Below the pieces are notes generated by a model. That model was not told the DNA's origin, searched no databases, and saw nothing but the letters and a program-made list of their open reading frames with translations. Both the position numbers and the translations under genes were made by a program. Positions 1 through 11,040 of a stretch of DNA of 64,000 nt are shown piece by piece. This stretch comes from Micractinium sp. NFX-FRZ (taxonomy: Eukaryota > Chlorophyta > Trebouxiophyceae > Chlorellales > Chlorellaceae), in contig JAPTJF010000018.1 of assembly GCA_029339195.1 (NCBI GenBank), positions 124,001 through 188,000 of the forward strand. The letters are read 5' to 3'. Every line of letters begins with the position of its first letter. Position 1 is the first letter of the stretch.

Positions 1-941
1 TGGTGGGCGGGCGCTCGTTGGCGGCGGCAGCGGCAGCGGGATGCGAGTAGGGCGATGGTCACGCTGCAGGCAGTGGCAGCGGGAGAATGCTGGCGAATCA
101 GCCCCGCTTCCTTCATGGCTGCTTGCTTATCTGTAGCCTAAGGCAACAGGTTGCAATGCATGAGCAGGCATCATCGCAGGGTGGCCGTGAAGGTGCTGCG
201 CCATGCGCCATGCGCCATGCGCGGTGGGCGTGGCGGTGCAGCAGCTGCCCAATGGTGGCCCACCGAGCTGGACAGCCTGTGTTTGCCATGGGTGAGTTTT
301 GCAAGGCGGCACTTTGTGCCTTTGAATCAGACGCATGAGGAGCCTAACAAGCGGGCAAAGGTCCTGCAAACAAAGAAAGCAGTGGGAACGGTTCCTTGAA
401 CGAGAACGTGTTGCTGGCTGCCTGACAGCTGGCGAACGCGTCTTATCACCTGCGGTGCTTAGGGGTGCTCAACTGCCAGTTGATCTCCAGGGGAACATGT
501 TACGCTTTCCGTGTGCGACATGCCGGGATGGTGGGACGGTGCTCAATCCATGTGTGGTGCTGTCATCATGTCAGCGGCAGCGGTGTGGCATTCAGTGATG
601 ACGCACTGTTGTGTGCCCCATTGACTTGGCCTAGACTTAGGGCCGGCAATGCCAAACTCAAACTTATAAATGCAGCCAGGCTGTGTGCCTCACTCACGCA
701 TGGAGGGTTGCCACGCGCCACAGATCAGATGTGCCGCCTGTGTTCGGCGCCCTGGGGCCGCACAGCCTGGCGGCGATACATGATTTGTGCTTGGCTGCCT
801 TGTTTGCCGCCTATTCGCATGGCGCAAGCTCCCTCACGTTACAACTATCATTCTATCTGGCCCGGGCTGCTGTGCCTCTGGCCGTTATCGCGCCTCACGT
901 CACGGTGGCTGTCCACTCCGGCTCTGCAATTGCGCGCTCAT
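1..941. other. Upstream region without a supported gene
   Basis: No exon with recognisable protein similarity is visible. On the minus strand an ATG at 116-114 opens a frame running off the left edge that begins MKEAGLIRQHSPAATA. It could be the first exon of a gene outside the window, but nothing confirms it. A short direct repeat of gcgccat lies near 199-218. The right part, up to 941, is the likely promoter and 5' leader of the lipase gene. Confidence 0.4.
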
Positions 942-3900
942 GAAGCAGCTGCCAGGCTCCCAGCGCCGATGGCTGCCCGCCGCCCTGCTGCTGGCGGCAC
1001 TGCTCTGCGACTGCGCCCGTCCAGCTGCCGCTGTCACCGCCCGCCTGCCGCGGCCAGCTGTCAGCCGCCGGCGCCTGCTGCTTGAGTCTTGCATCGGCAC
1101 CGGAGGCACCGGCTGCCTGGGACTGCAGCCCAGCACCCCACCATTGCCCACCGACCGCCTGACGCTGGTGGCAGCAGAGCTTGCTGAGCTGGCCTACCCC
1201 GGCACGGTGGGCCCTGAGTGCGGCGGCGACTGCGGGGCACAACGGGCCGCCTGGGAGGCCGCCGTTACCACTGTTACTACAGCCATGGGCGCCACGTCGA
1301 CACGGTTCCTGTACGGGCCCACCACCAGCACCCGTAAGGCCGGCGCTAGCTTGGATGCAGCTGGGTGCTGCTGCCGGTGCACGGCATGTGTTCCTGCCAA
1401 GTGGGTGCTGGGCGGCATTCGCAGCTGAAAGGGTTAACGGGAGCTGAGCCGGCCGCTTGCTGCCTGTCCCTGGCTGCAGAGGGACTGCTGGTGGTTACCG
1501 CAAACAAGATCGTCGTGGTATTCCGTGGGTAAGCACCCTGTCCCTGGCATTGACTCATGCATGCGCTGCTCTGCCAGCGCTGCGGGCGCCCCCGCATGCA
1601 GGATATTCCATTTGCACGGCGCATCGTATGCACACATCCACACGCCCCTGGCTTGACTGGTTCCTGTGCAGAACCGAGTTTGGTGTGGATGACGAGGACG
1701 TGACAATCAACCTGGCAGCCAACCTGACGGCCCTCCCGTTGGCCCCCCGCCTGGTTGCTGGCAGCGGCGCCGGTGGCGCGATTCAGGCGGTGGTGGGTGG
1801 AGCCAGTGGTGCGCCCACTGCCACCCCCATGGTGCACTCTGGCTTCCTCAATGCCTCTTCCGAGGTGTTTGAGCAAGTTTCAAGCACCATCAGGGCAGCG
1901 GACCCCGCAGGCACCCTGCCCGTCTACCTTGTTGGGTGCGCAGGCGGGTGGAGCCGGTTTGTGGGTGCTGCTCATGGTCAGGTGGCAGGCGGCGGTGGGC
2001 CGCTATGTGGGTGCTGCCCATGCGCAGGTGGCAGGAGGCAAATGCCTGCGCCGACACCTGTGGGGGCTGCTGCTTCAGGAGCAGCTGGCATGCGCGCCGA
2101 CCGCCCCATGGCCTGCCTGTCTGCCTGGCTGTCCCGCCCCCTGCAGTCACTCGCTGGGTGGTGCGCTGGCCAGCCTGAGCGCTGCGCTGCTGCAGAGCGC
2201 ATCCTCTCCTCCCAACAATGTGGCGGGCGTTTACACCTTTGGCTCGCCCCGTGTGGGTGACGAGGCATGGGCGGCCGCATACGGGCGCCTGGGCCTGGCA
2301 GGCGTCACGCTGAGGTGGGTGCTGTGGGTGCGCTGCTGTGGGTGCTGTCCTGCCCTGGTTTCTTGGGCAGAGCAGATTTATCTCTGAGGTGGGTGCTATG
2401 GTTGTTTCAGCACCCTACAACCGGTGCATGGTGCCTGCGCATTGCTTAGCAGCGGTACCGCTTCAATCGTAACCACTGGCAAGCTGCCTGAGGGACGCGT
2501 TGGCTTAGGGCAAACTTCACACCCCTTGTGCCTATGCTGCAGGGTTGTCAACAGCCGGGACGTGGTGCCCCTCGTGCCGCCGCCGTCCTCCAGGTGGACC
2601 CGACCTGCCTGCTGTGGTCATGCCTGCCTGCGCATCCCGCTTTCCTGCCACCCGGATGGCAGCGGCAGACAGCTCAAGGTGTTGCACGAGCACCAGCACT
2701 GGTCCTTACGATGCGCACCCTCTGGTCTGCCCCTTGCCCACGCAGGCCTGGCGGTTTTGTGCATGTGGGCCAACTAGTCTTCATCACCGAGGGTGCGCGG
2801 TGTTTGGTTATTCTTCATGTGTATGCTTGCTTTCAAGTGCAGCAGCCGCCAGCGCGGCTGTGGTGCTGAGCAGAGAGCCATCTGCGGGTTTCCTCAGCCC
2901 GCCCCCATGAGCACACTCCGGATTATGTTGCTTCATCGTCTTCTGCCTGCAGGCGGTGCCGGCTTCCTGCACGAATCCAGCCCCGCAGGTGCCTGTGCCA
3001 ACGAGACATGTGGTTCCTACGACTTCTGTGCCGCCAGCGACAGGGATTACGAGCAGATGTGCGCCACGTCCAACGTTGAGGTGGGGTGGGTGTGTTTGGT
3101 CCCGGCACTGGCGGCTGCTGCGCTCGGCACAGGCCCAGTATCTGTTGCATTGTGGAAAGGGGCTGTAGCGGTAGCTGGTGCAAATTTCAATCCACCCACA
3201 CCAATGCTCGCACTTGTGAGTGCATGCAAAGGGCTTTTGTTGTGCTAAGCCCCGGTTCTGCCCCGCTGGGTGGCATGGGCATCCCTCTTGCTGGCTGCGG
3301 ATCCTTGCTCTGTGCCCACCAGTGGTGGGAGGCTGCTCGTATGCCCGCACTGACAGCCAGTGACAGCCAGTCAGCCTTCAATCCAACAATGCGTGCAAGC
3401 GGCTCGGCTCATGTTTCCCTCTCCCCATGCATGTCCCGCGCTGGCTGCTGCAGATCCAGCAAGTGTGCACCAGCAAGGGGTGGCTGGGGAACCTGGTGGA
3501 CATCTTCACAGACGTGGATGAGAGCAGCATGGCCAGGTGGGGGGGAGGGCCCTCCTGCAGGCATTCTTGCTGCAGCCCTGTAACCCACTTGAGCGGCCTG
3601 CAGGATGCGTGTGCGTGCACTGCCGGCTCCTGCCCACGTCACCCAGATGAAGCATGCACATTACGGCAGCAGAGAGCGCTGCTCACCCTGGCGGCACAGT
3701 GTGCACACATGACTCCTCGATCTGTGCCGCCCTCCCTCCGCACGCCGTGCAGGACCTTCTGCCCGCTGCTGGGCGACGCGCTGGCCGACCCGCCCACCTG
3801 CTGCATGGTGCGCACCCTGGCGGCAGTGACGCTGGAGGACGCCAGCGCGCAGCTGCCCTTTGGCGTGGGGTCCGACTCGGCGGAGTCTGCCATGGCCTAC

Positions 3901-4275
3901 ATCCAGGTGCGTGCGCATGCTGTGCTGTGCTGCGCTGTGCTGTGCTGTGCCGGGGTGCCCGCCCGCCTCCCTGCACCCCACCCGCTGCACCAGCCGCCCC
4001 ACCTCCCTGCGGGCCCTCCCCATGCCTGGCTGCCTCCCCACACTCTCCCCACCTGCCTGCTCCCAACTTTGAACCGGCTGCAGCGCTACCACAGCAGCAC
4101 CTCTTACGTGGAGATGGTAGCCCGAGCAATGGTGTTTAGGAATGATCCCACCTTCGTCTGGCACCCACGCGGCAGCCCTGGCCCAGCCAGCAGCGGCATG
4201 GTCTCCGTGCAGCCGCCCACGCTGCGACAGGCGCTGGCGCTGTGTATGGCTGCTGCCTGGCTGCTGCTGTCCTAG
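942..4275 (+). CDS. Secreted class-3 (alpha/beta-hydrolase) lipase, probably membrane- or GPI-anchored
   Basis: Triacylglycerol or galactolipid lipase of the lipase_3 family. The start at 942 opens a clear signal peptide (MKQLPGSQRRWLPAALLLAALL). Approximate exons: 942-~1402, ~1484-1528, 1672-1935, 2147-2314, 2543-~2618, 2953-3080, 3454-3536, 3753-3906, 4084-4275. The third and fourth exons join to give VGHSLGGAL, the nucleophile elbow with the catalytic Ser. FRGTEFG forms the conserved oxyanion block across the 1528/1672 junction. VYTFGSPRVGDE and VVNSRDVVPLVPP follow; the latter probably carries the catalytic Asp. The last exon ends in a hydrophobic stretch (LRQALALCMAAAWLLLS) at the very C terminus, which suggests a GPI-attachment signal or tail anchor. 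The junctions after exon 1 and after the NSRDVVP exon are uncertain. The family is secure; the substrate cannot be read from sequence. Confidence 0.85.
1955..2040 (+). repeat. Tandem repeat in a lipase intron
   Basis: Within the intron after 1935 the phrase gtgggtgctgctcatg, then caggtggcaggc, recurs about 47 bases later as gtgggtgctgcccatg, then caggtggcagga. It is a small imperfect tandem duplication. Confidence 0.6.
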
Positions 4276-5219
4276 GGCTGAGAGGCTGCTATACACGAAT
4301 CCCCTCGACTTACTTCACTGCTAACAACCATTCAGAGCTGCAACGGCTCCTTGATACTGGACCTTGTGATTTTTTACTTCCCTGCTGTCCAGTCCACTTG
4401 GCAAGGACTACAAAGTGACCAGTCTCGACACTGCTTTTACACGTTATCACTGTTATACCCATCAAGGTGCTCACTGTTATTTGAATTATAGTTACCCAGA
4501 GCAGCTTGCCGCACGGCAAGAGGCAGGCGGGTACCCCGCCCCCCATCAATCAAGGCGCCGCAGGTGTCGGCGTCATGCTATTGTGCGAATGCCACGGCCA
4601 AGAGGTGGCCTGAGGTGCAAGCCACGCCACGAGGCTGCTGACAGCCAGAGGGATCCTGGGAGCAGCGCTGGGCAAGCCTGAATCTGTGCATCGATAGTCT
4701 GACATTGTCAGGCTGAGGTTAAGAGCCGGCAGCCCATGCCGCTGCGCACATGAGACGAAGGCGGGAAGCCTAACTCTGTTCATGCACACGACAGGATTGG
4801 GTCGTCTTCCGATGCACAGCAGTTGGGCCGTCAGCATAGAAAGGAGGCCGGCGGAGTAAACTTATCCGCGAGGTTTCCTTGAGTGGGGTGGGGCCGCCAG
4901 CATGAGCTGCTGCAGAATGCAACTGCGGGGCGAGCAGCTGGCAGGGCGCTCTGGCTGTCTTCTGGCGGTGCATGAGGAGCGCGCTGCAGCGCGCGCTAGG
5001 TGCCACAAGAGCGATGGGGGCATGCTGCCAGGCAGTGGTAAGCACACGGACCGTGCATCGAGATGCACGCCGACCTAAAATTTAGTATGGGCAGTTGTGT
5101 GGTCAGCGCGTTAGAGGTACCAGCTTCCTAGCGCCGCAGTACCGTGCAGGATAGGTTCTGGTCGCCTGCACGCTAACTGGGCTGTTCTTCACCCCTCCCA
5201 TCCGTCCTCCTCGCTCGAC
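4276..5219. other. Intergenic region, lipase 3' flank and Hint-gene promoter
   Basis: No coding signal is seen. Composition is less GC-rich than the exons around 4290-4500. It should contain the lipase 3' UTR on the left and the promoter and leader of the next gene on the right. I found no TATA box or repeat that I can defend. Confidence 0.5.
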
Positions 5220-8200
5220 ATGCCCTCTCCGATCTGGCTGGCGCTCGCAGTGTGCGCTCTGGGCGTGGCGCACGCTCAGGACGCCCTGCTCGGTTTCGAG
5301 GTGTTCTCCTCGCCCAAAGCGGACTGCATCACCGCCACGCCCGGCACAGTGTCAGTCAGCTTCGCTTCCGCGTTCCCTGGCATCCGGCCTCGGCTCTTCT
5401 ACAGCTATGCCGGAAGTATGCCAGGGGCCGCTGCTCTGGCCGCCTGCCAGCAAATGAACGGCAAGCAGACCGTGGTGCTGAGCCCCACATTTGAGGGCGA
5501 GGCGCAGGGCAACCTGAGGGTGAGGCTGAGGATGCGCTGTGAACAGCCCCACATGTGGTGTACACTGCAGGCGGGCCTGCAGCTGCCCCTGCTGCCGCTG
5601 AAGCTGGCGGCACCGCTGTATGTCCATCCCCTGCTGACCAGTGCAAGCTAAACTGCGCATTCCTGCGCTCAAGCCTTCACTGCATGCTTGCCGGACCCAG
5701 CCTGGTCAGCCAGTGTCACAACCACTCCCCACCCAGCTCGTCTCCCCCCCTGCACGTGCCGCCTCCTGCCCCTGCCTCTTTCCCAGCCAGCACGGCTCGC
5801 CCCGCCCGTCCAGCTTCCGCCCTGCCCCGCACCTGTTGCTTCCTCGCTGGCACCGCCCTCACCCTGCGCCCACCCTCCCGCTCCTGCACCCCTTGCCTTG
5901 TAGATTCTGGCCATGGCCGGCAACTGCAGCTCCCTGTCAGCCAGGGCCCCGCTCCAGTTTGCCGTCCAGCTGGTGGGCAGCCAGGGGGCCGAGGATCTGG
6001 GACTGGTGAGCAGAGCAAGCAGGGGTTGGGCGGGGGTGCCTGGCAAACAAGAGGGGTGAGTGAATGCTGGTGGTAGGTGGTCATGTGTGAGAGGGAGAGA
6101 CTGAAGGGGATGCAGGCGTGGGATGGTGCTGGTGCATGGGAGGCTGGGGAGGCTGGGCAGGGGCAGGGCAAGTGCCGGCCAACGGGTAGGGAAGGGTACG
6201 ACGGAAAGCAGCCAGCCAGCCAGCCAGCGCTAGCGGCACCCGCCCACTGCCCATCCGCTAACCCTGCCTTTACGCCATGGCCTCCCCATCAACGCCCGGC
6301 CTCACCGGGGGTTGCCCCTACTTAGCTGCCACCTTCACTCCGCCTCCACCACTCTGCCCACCTGTACCGCCCACGTGGTGCGCACCTCCTCCCCTCCCCC
6401 TGCTGCAGATCAGCTGCCCCAACCCCGGCGTCAGCAACCCCAACAATGTTGCCCTTCACCTGCACACCCCGCCCCCTCCCCTCCCCCTGCTGCAGATCAG
6501 CTGCCCCAACACCGTCGTCTGCCACATCTACTACGTCTCCCCCACCCGCCCCGTCACCGAACTCAAAGCCGGCTGCATCTACTGCGGGAACATCTGCCGG
6601 GTGGTCGTCAAGAGAGGGGTGCTGCTGTCTACGGTCAGCGACGACAACAAGGGACCCTGCTGCGACGGATGCTCCTGCAAGTTCTCACACTATGTGCAGG
6701 TGAAGGGGGGGAGGCTGTAGCTGGTCGTTTGGGGTTCAAGGCAGCATATTTCGTAGAAATTTCTGCCAGAGAACGGTAGCTCACTGCTGTGAGGGAACAG
6801 CGGCCGACTGACTCTTACTGCTGAATTGGATGCTCCTGCAAGTGCTCACACTGTGTGCAGATGAGGTAGCACAGCTGGCCGACTGGCCTTCTCGTGTCTT
6901 TGGCCCCTTCCTGGCGCAGGCATGCCCGCTTTGAACCGTGTGTGCGGCGAACGTTAGGGGAATGTGTGCGCGTCAACTGCTGCTTTGCCTGTCGTCTCAT
7001 GCACTGCCTGCAGACTGGCAAGTTCATCAACCGGGTCCGCACCTACTACTACATCTGCAAGGGACCAACCTGCTTCCCAGCCGACGCCACGGGTGCGTGC
7101 GCTGTGCCGGCCGCTGTGCTGAGTCACTTTCTGTTGAACGAAATGTTATGCTGTGTGCTGCACTGCTTCTCTGCCTTGCCACGTGTGCGTGGTGGTTTGG
7201 GGGCTCGGAGCTGGGCAGCCGGATGGCTGGGCGAAGGGTGCTTTGATTAGGCAGCGGCTTGAGAGTGCCAGCATGCCTGCGCACTGCTGCCAAGGGTGTG
7301 AGAGTGCCTGCCTGCCCGGCTCCTTCTTGGCGAGTCCTCCTGGCAGTGATCCCGCCTGCTCTCCTCCAGCCCGCCTGCCTGCCTGCCCCCCCACCCTGCC
7401 CTGCCCTTCGGCCATCCCGCCTGGCCCTGCCCCGCTCGCCTGCAGTGGAGGTGGCTGGACAGGGCAAGCAGCCGCTGTCAGCGCTGCGCGTGGGAGATGC
7501 GGTGCTGACTGTCAATGCCAAGAGCGGGAAGCCACAGTACAGGTAAGCGGGCCACCCTGGGGTGCAGCCATGAAGGTAAGATGCTCTGATAACCGCTCAT
7601 GACACGCGCAAATTTAGAAACCAGGCGCTGGTCGGCCTTCTGCACAGCCTGTGGGCTGCCTTCTTGCACACCTGACTGGGTCGTATCGCTCATCTTCAGT
7701 GCTTGGTGCATGCCGAGCACAACCAAGTGCACCCTCTCCTGCCCCCGCTCCCACTGTATGCAGCGAGGTGTATGCCCTCCCCCACCGCGTGCTGTCCTCC
7801 AGCACAGCATACCTCCAGGTGCGTCGCCAGCAGTGCAGCTGCCGCCGCCGCCACCCACTGTGCTAATGCTGCTGAAGGTGCCGCCGCTAATGCTAACGCC
7901 CTCGCCCCTGCCGTCGCCGCTGCCGCTGCCACCACTGTGGCATTCTGTGCCCACCCACCAGAGCCTGGCCACAGCAGCCGTGAACCAACCTTCAAATGCC
8001 AAGCCCTCTGCCTGGGGCCATGGCAGGGCTCCTGCCCCCGCTGGCTGGCATCTGCTCCAACCACCACACACCGTGCCTCCCTGCACCCCCATGGCACGAA
8101 TCTGCGCAGATCAGCGACGCCCACAACCGCACGCTCACCGTCAGCGCCGGCCACCTGGTGCACGCCTCCCCCCGCGCCTCCACCCGGCTCTCCGACTATG

Positions 8201-8571
8201 TCGCCCGCCCCGCCTCCCAGCTGAGGGTGGGCCAGTACGTGTGGAGCTCTGATGGCGCTCAAGGCTTTGGCCCTGCCCGTGTGGAGCGTGTGCTACGCAC
8301 GCTGGGCTCTGGCATGGTTGCCCCCTTTACCATGGAAGGCTCCCTGCTGGTGGACGGCGTGCTGGCGTCCAGCTATGCCACCCACGGCGCCCTGTCGGCG
8401 ACCACAGCGCACGCAGCGCTGGCGCCGCTGCGCTGGGCCTGGCGCGTGTGCCCCGCTGCGCTGCGCACGCTGCACCGCGCGCACGAGGGGGACAGCCCCG
8501 CCCTGCTGAGCGCCGGGCTGCACATCCTGGATGTCGCTGAGAGGGTGCAGTCCCTGGCGGCGGCCGTGTGA
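5220..8571 (+). CDS. Secreted cysteine-rich protein with C-terminal Hedgehog-type Hint (Hog) autoprocessing domain
   Basis: Exons 5220-5519, 5904-6005, 6496-6699, 7014-7092, 7446-7542, 7764-7818, 8110-8571 sum to 432 codons plus stop. Residues 1-19 (MPSPIWLALAVCALGVAHA) are a signal peptide. The central part is Cys-rich (CIYCGNICR, CCDGCSCKF). The Hint domain starts at the Cys of TCFPADAT, followed by VEVAGQGKQPLSALRVGDAVLTV, then EVYALPHR, LTVSAGHLVH and LLVDGVLASSYA. These match, in order, the N-terminal nucleophile, the TxxH-like motif and the end of Hedgehog Hog domains. In known Hint proteins this domain cleaves its own backbone at the Cys and can pass the N-terminal part to a nucleophile. 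Here the TxxH Thr is Ser (SAGH) and the late Cys position reads SSY. The N-terminal domain is not one I recognise. An alternative acceptor at 6408 would add 29 residues in frame. Confidence 0.85.
6387..6510 (+). repeat. Duplicated 3' splice site and exon start, Hint gene
   Basis: The block tccccctgctgcag followed by ATCAGCTGCCCCAAC occurs twice, with the AG at 6408 and at 6495, exactly 87 bases apart. Both acceptors lead into the same frame. The extra segment encodes 29 residues with no stop, so both could be used. Confidence 0.8.
6828..6862 (+). repeat. Decayed copy of Hint-gene exon end in the following intron
   Basis: The end of the exon at 6669-6699 (GGATGCTCCTGCAAG, then CTCACACT, TGTGCAG) is repeated about 159 bases downstream with few changes. 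In the copy the donor reads cag-atgagg instead of cag-gtgaag, so its splice donor is lost. Confidence 0.75.
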
Positions 8572-9383
8572 CCACCCAACTTCCCTTCCCCCATTCATGG
8601 TGCCAATGAGAGCCTTCTCAACGGGCTGCTCACTCCTGTGGGCTCATCCTGCCTAAGGGCCCACTGCCTGCCCAGGTCCCCGCACCCCAACACCACTTTT
8701 GTTCTGCCGTGCGTTGCATGCTGCTGCCCTGTGGTCCCCTGCCACCATCACACCAAAACGCCTCGCCACCTTCTGTCCCTCATCCCTGTCAGTTAGGGCG
8801 CCTTTGTCAGTTCTCATCCCTGCATTGGCAGCGTTTTCAGAGCCTCACTGCCTTCGAGCCGCCCCTCTGTACCCCTACATTCAGCAAACTGCCTCTGTTT
8901 CAGGAACGCGACTTTTGTTGCCAGTGGGTGCAGCAGGTGCGAAGCTTCACCCACATCTGCCCACGCATCTTTGCCCCTGGCCAGCCCCTCCGCCAGGCGC
9001 CAGCTGTACCTCACTTCCCGCCTGCCTGCCAAGCACCCTGTGCACTGCCGATTTTGAAACACCATCTGACTCTGATTTGGATCCCCCTGTTCATGGCGCT
9101 GCCGGCCCTCTGCCCCTTTTTGATGCGGATTCCCAGCAACATGCCCAAGATGGCTGGATGCCCGCTTTGATGGACTGAATGCAGCAGATGTTAAAACGTT
9201 CAGGCAGCTGCACAAAAGAGGGGAGCTTAGGAAGAGGCTTGAGGAGCTTGGGGAGGGGAGGCGGCAGGGGAGGGAAGGAGGGGAGGAGCTACAATGGGCG
9301 GGGGTACAAGCAGTGCTGCGAAATCAAAAATGGGGCGGGCGGTGCGGGTGTGGTGAGGGTGCGAAGAACGAAAGCGCGAAAAG
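8572..9383. other. Convergent 3' flanks of Hint gene and LSm10-like gene
   Basis: No coding exon with similarity is visible. The two flanking genes converge here, so the stretch should hold both 3' UTRs. Purine-rich G/A runs occupy about 9218-9300. Confidence 0.5.
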
Positions 9384-9848
9384 TCAGTCAGTGTCCATGT
9401 CGGTTGGCTGGGCAGCACCGCTGCCTGGCTGCTGCTGCTGCTGCTGTTGCTGCTTTTGCTGCTGCGGTCGCCCAAGCTCCAGCTGCGTGCCCTTCTGCAG
9501 CCGCGCGCCCGGCTGCTGCGCCGCCTGCACCTGCGCCACTGCGTGCGCCTTCACCGCGCTCGCCACGCGCCGCCGGTGCTGCTCGATGGCCGCGGCCGGA
9601 TCCAGGTTGCCCGGCAGGTGCACAAACCGCACGTGCCGCCCCTTGAGATACACATACGGCATCTCTCGTTTGGGCCCCTGCAGCGGCTGGTACGTCGCAT
9701 CCCCCAGCTGCAAGTTTAGCTGGTCATCTGCACCCAGCAGCTGGCCACGGACAATCGAGTCGTACCGAAGCTCAACCACCACCCGCTGCCCCTCCAAAGC
9801 CTGCACAAAGCACGCCAGTGTGGCCTTCTTGCGCCGCTTGCCGCCCAT
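9384..9848 (-). CDS. LSm10-like Sm-fold RNA-binding protein
   Basis: Uninterrupted 154-residue frame. The start ATG at 9848 gives MGGKRRKKATLACFVQALEG. The open frame extends upstream to 9953 but without an ATG. The Sm1 part is FVQALEGQRVVVELRYDSIVRGQL and the Sm2 part is YVYLKGRHVRFVHLPGNLDP, followed by AAIEQHRRRV. The FVHLPG...IEQ signature resembles animal LSm10, the U7 snRNP subunit, more than canonical SmD1. In animals LSm10 pairs with LSm11 for histone mRNA 3' processing; whether this alga has a U7 particle is unknown. The C-terminal tail is Gln-rich (CTG/CAG run at 9427-9465) and ends PTDMDTD. It lies 295 bases downstream of the unknown gene on the same strand. An alternative reading is a divergent SmD1/LSm protein. 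Confidence 0.7.
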   Translation of the reverse strand: MGGKRRKKATLACFVQALEGQRVVVELRYDSIVRGQLLGADDQLNLQLGDATYQPLQGPKREMPYVYLKGRHVRFVHLPGNLDPAAAIEQHRRRVASAVKAHAVAQVQAAQQPGARLQKGTQLELGRPQQQKQQQQQQQQPGSGAAQPTDMDTD

Positions 9849-10142
9849 GACGTGCACTGCTGCTGCTGCTGCTGCTGCTGCTGCCGGTTCTGCGGCTGGC
9901 GGGGAGGGGGAGGCCGCCTGTGGGGCGGGTGAGGGCTGCTGCTGGCGCTGCACGCGTGTGCTGCTGCCAAGGGGCTAGGTGCCTGCAAGCCGTCAGCTGC
10001 CTGCTGATCTATGTGCTTCGAGTGGGCCCAACTGACAGGATAATGTCAAGGCTGCAAAACTTCTGGGTGCCAGCTGCCTGGCTGCAAGTGACGGCTGCGC
10101 CACTAGAACTGTTAGGCTGCTGCCTGCTGTACGGCTGCCAGC

Positions 10143-10904
10143 TCAGCGGAGCATGTTGTTGCGCACGTCGATGCTGAACATGAACCAGGCCAGCACTGTG
10201 TTGACGACAAACAGCATGCCAGGCCCAAAGGCGTCGCGGGCGCGCACGGGGCGTGCGCGTATCTGGGAGATGTCGGGCGGGTGTGCGGCGCAGGCGGCGT
10301 GCAGCTCGATGGCACGCGCCTGGCGAGTGGACAGGCGGGCCGCGACTTCGGGATGCTCTTGGGCAGCCCTGGTGGGAAGGGAGGGCGGGAACAGCAGCGT
10401 GTGAAGTGGGGCTGGGGAAAGAGGGCGGCAGGGCGAGGAGGCCAGGCGGCAGCAAGCGTACAGAAGGAGCGGCGGCGGGAGCGACTGCGGCGCCTGCGAC
10501 GGCACTTGTGCCCTCAGCTCGGTCCCCCGACGGGTAAAATCGCTACCTCTATGTCCCACACGTGCTCACTTGCTGTAAGGGAACTTGTTCTTGATGCTCG
10601 TGTGAGGGAGGAAGCCCAGGTGGTGTCCAACCTGCTTCGCCTGCGACCAACGGTCGATGACAACCAGCAAAAAGTTGCGTAGCGCTGTTTGGGCAGACCG
10701 CGCAAGCTCCTGAGGCTGAGAGGGCTCAGCTGGGAGTGCCATCAGCTCCAGGAGGCTGCCATTCAAGCAGAAACTGTCCGCAGCAGCGGTTTCAAGAAAT
10801 GAAGGCGAGATCTGGACGCCTAGCAGCCTCCACACCTCAGGCTTTAGCTGTGACTTGGCTGCCAGCAGGGCGGGGGCGCCAAAATTGAAGGCGCCGCCAT
10901 GCAT
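10143..10904 (-). CDS. Unknown small protein with one C-terminal membrane segment
   Basis: Two exons, 10904-10570 and 10368-10143, join in phase (TTC CCT TAC AGC AA / G) into 186 residues ending SIDVRNNMLR. The start chosen is the first in-frame ATG (MHGGAFNFGAP). Frame is open upstream to 10919 without an ATG, so a further 5' exon is possible. The N-terminal 110 residues are mixed helix-forming sequence (LLAAKSQLKPEVWRLLGVQI, ALRNFLLVVIDRWSQ). The C terminus holds one hydrophobic segment, PGMLFVVNTVLAWFMF. I recognise no family. It diverges from the dihydrouridine synthase gene starting at 11041, leaving only about 136 bases between start codons. Confidence 0.55.
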
Positions 10905-11040
10905 GTGGCGCCCTACCACATCAGGAACAGAGCCAGCACAACCCCCACACCACCTGCATGCTGCTGAGCGCCGCCATTGGTTGTAGCCCCTCTGCCTCTG
11001 CTCCGAGGATTCCCTGAAGCTCTAGAGGCGCCAAGCTCGT

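Noticed and set aside
9427..9890. Long plus-strand Leu/Ala/Pro frames opposite the LSm10-like gene
   Set aside because: They are shadows of the minus-strand CAG/GCA repeats. Only the minus frame has the Sm motifs.
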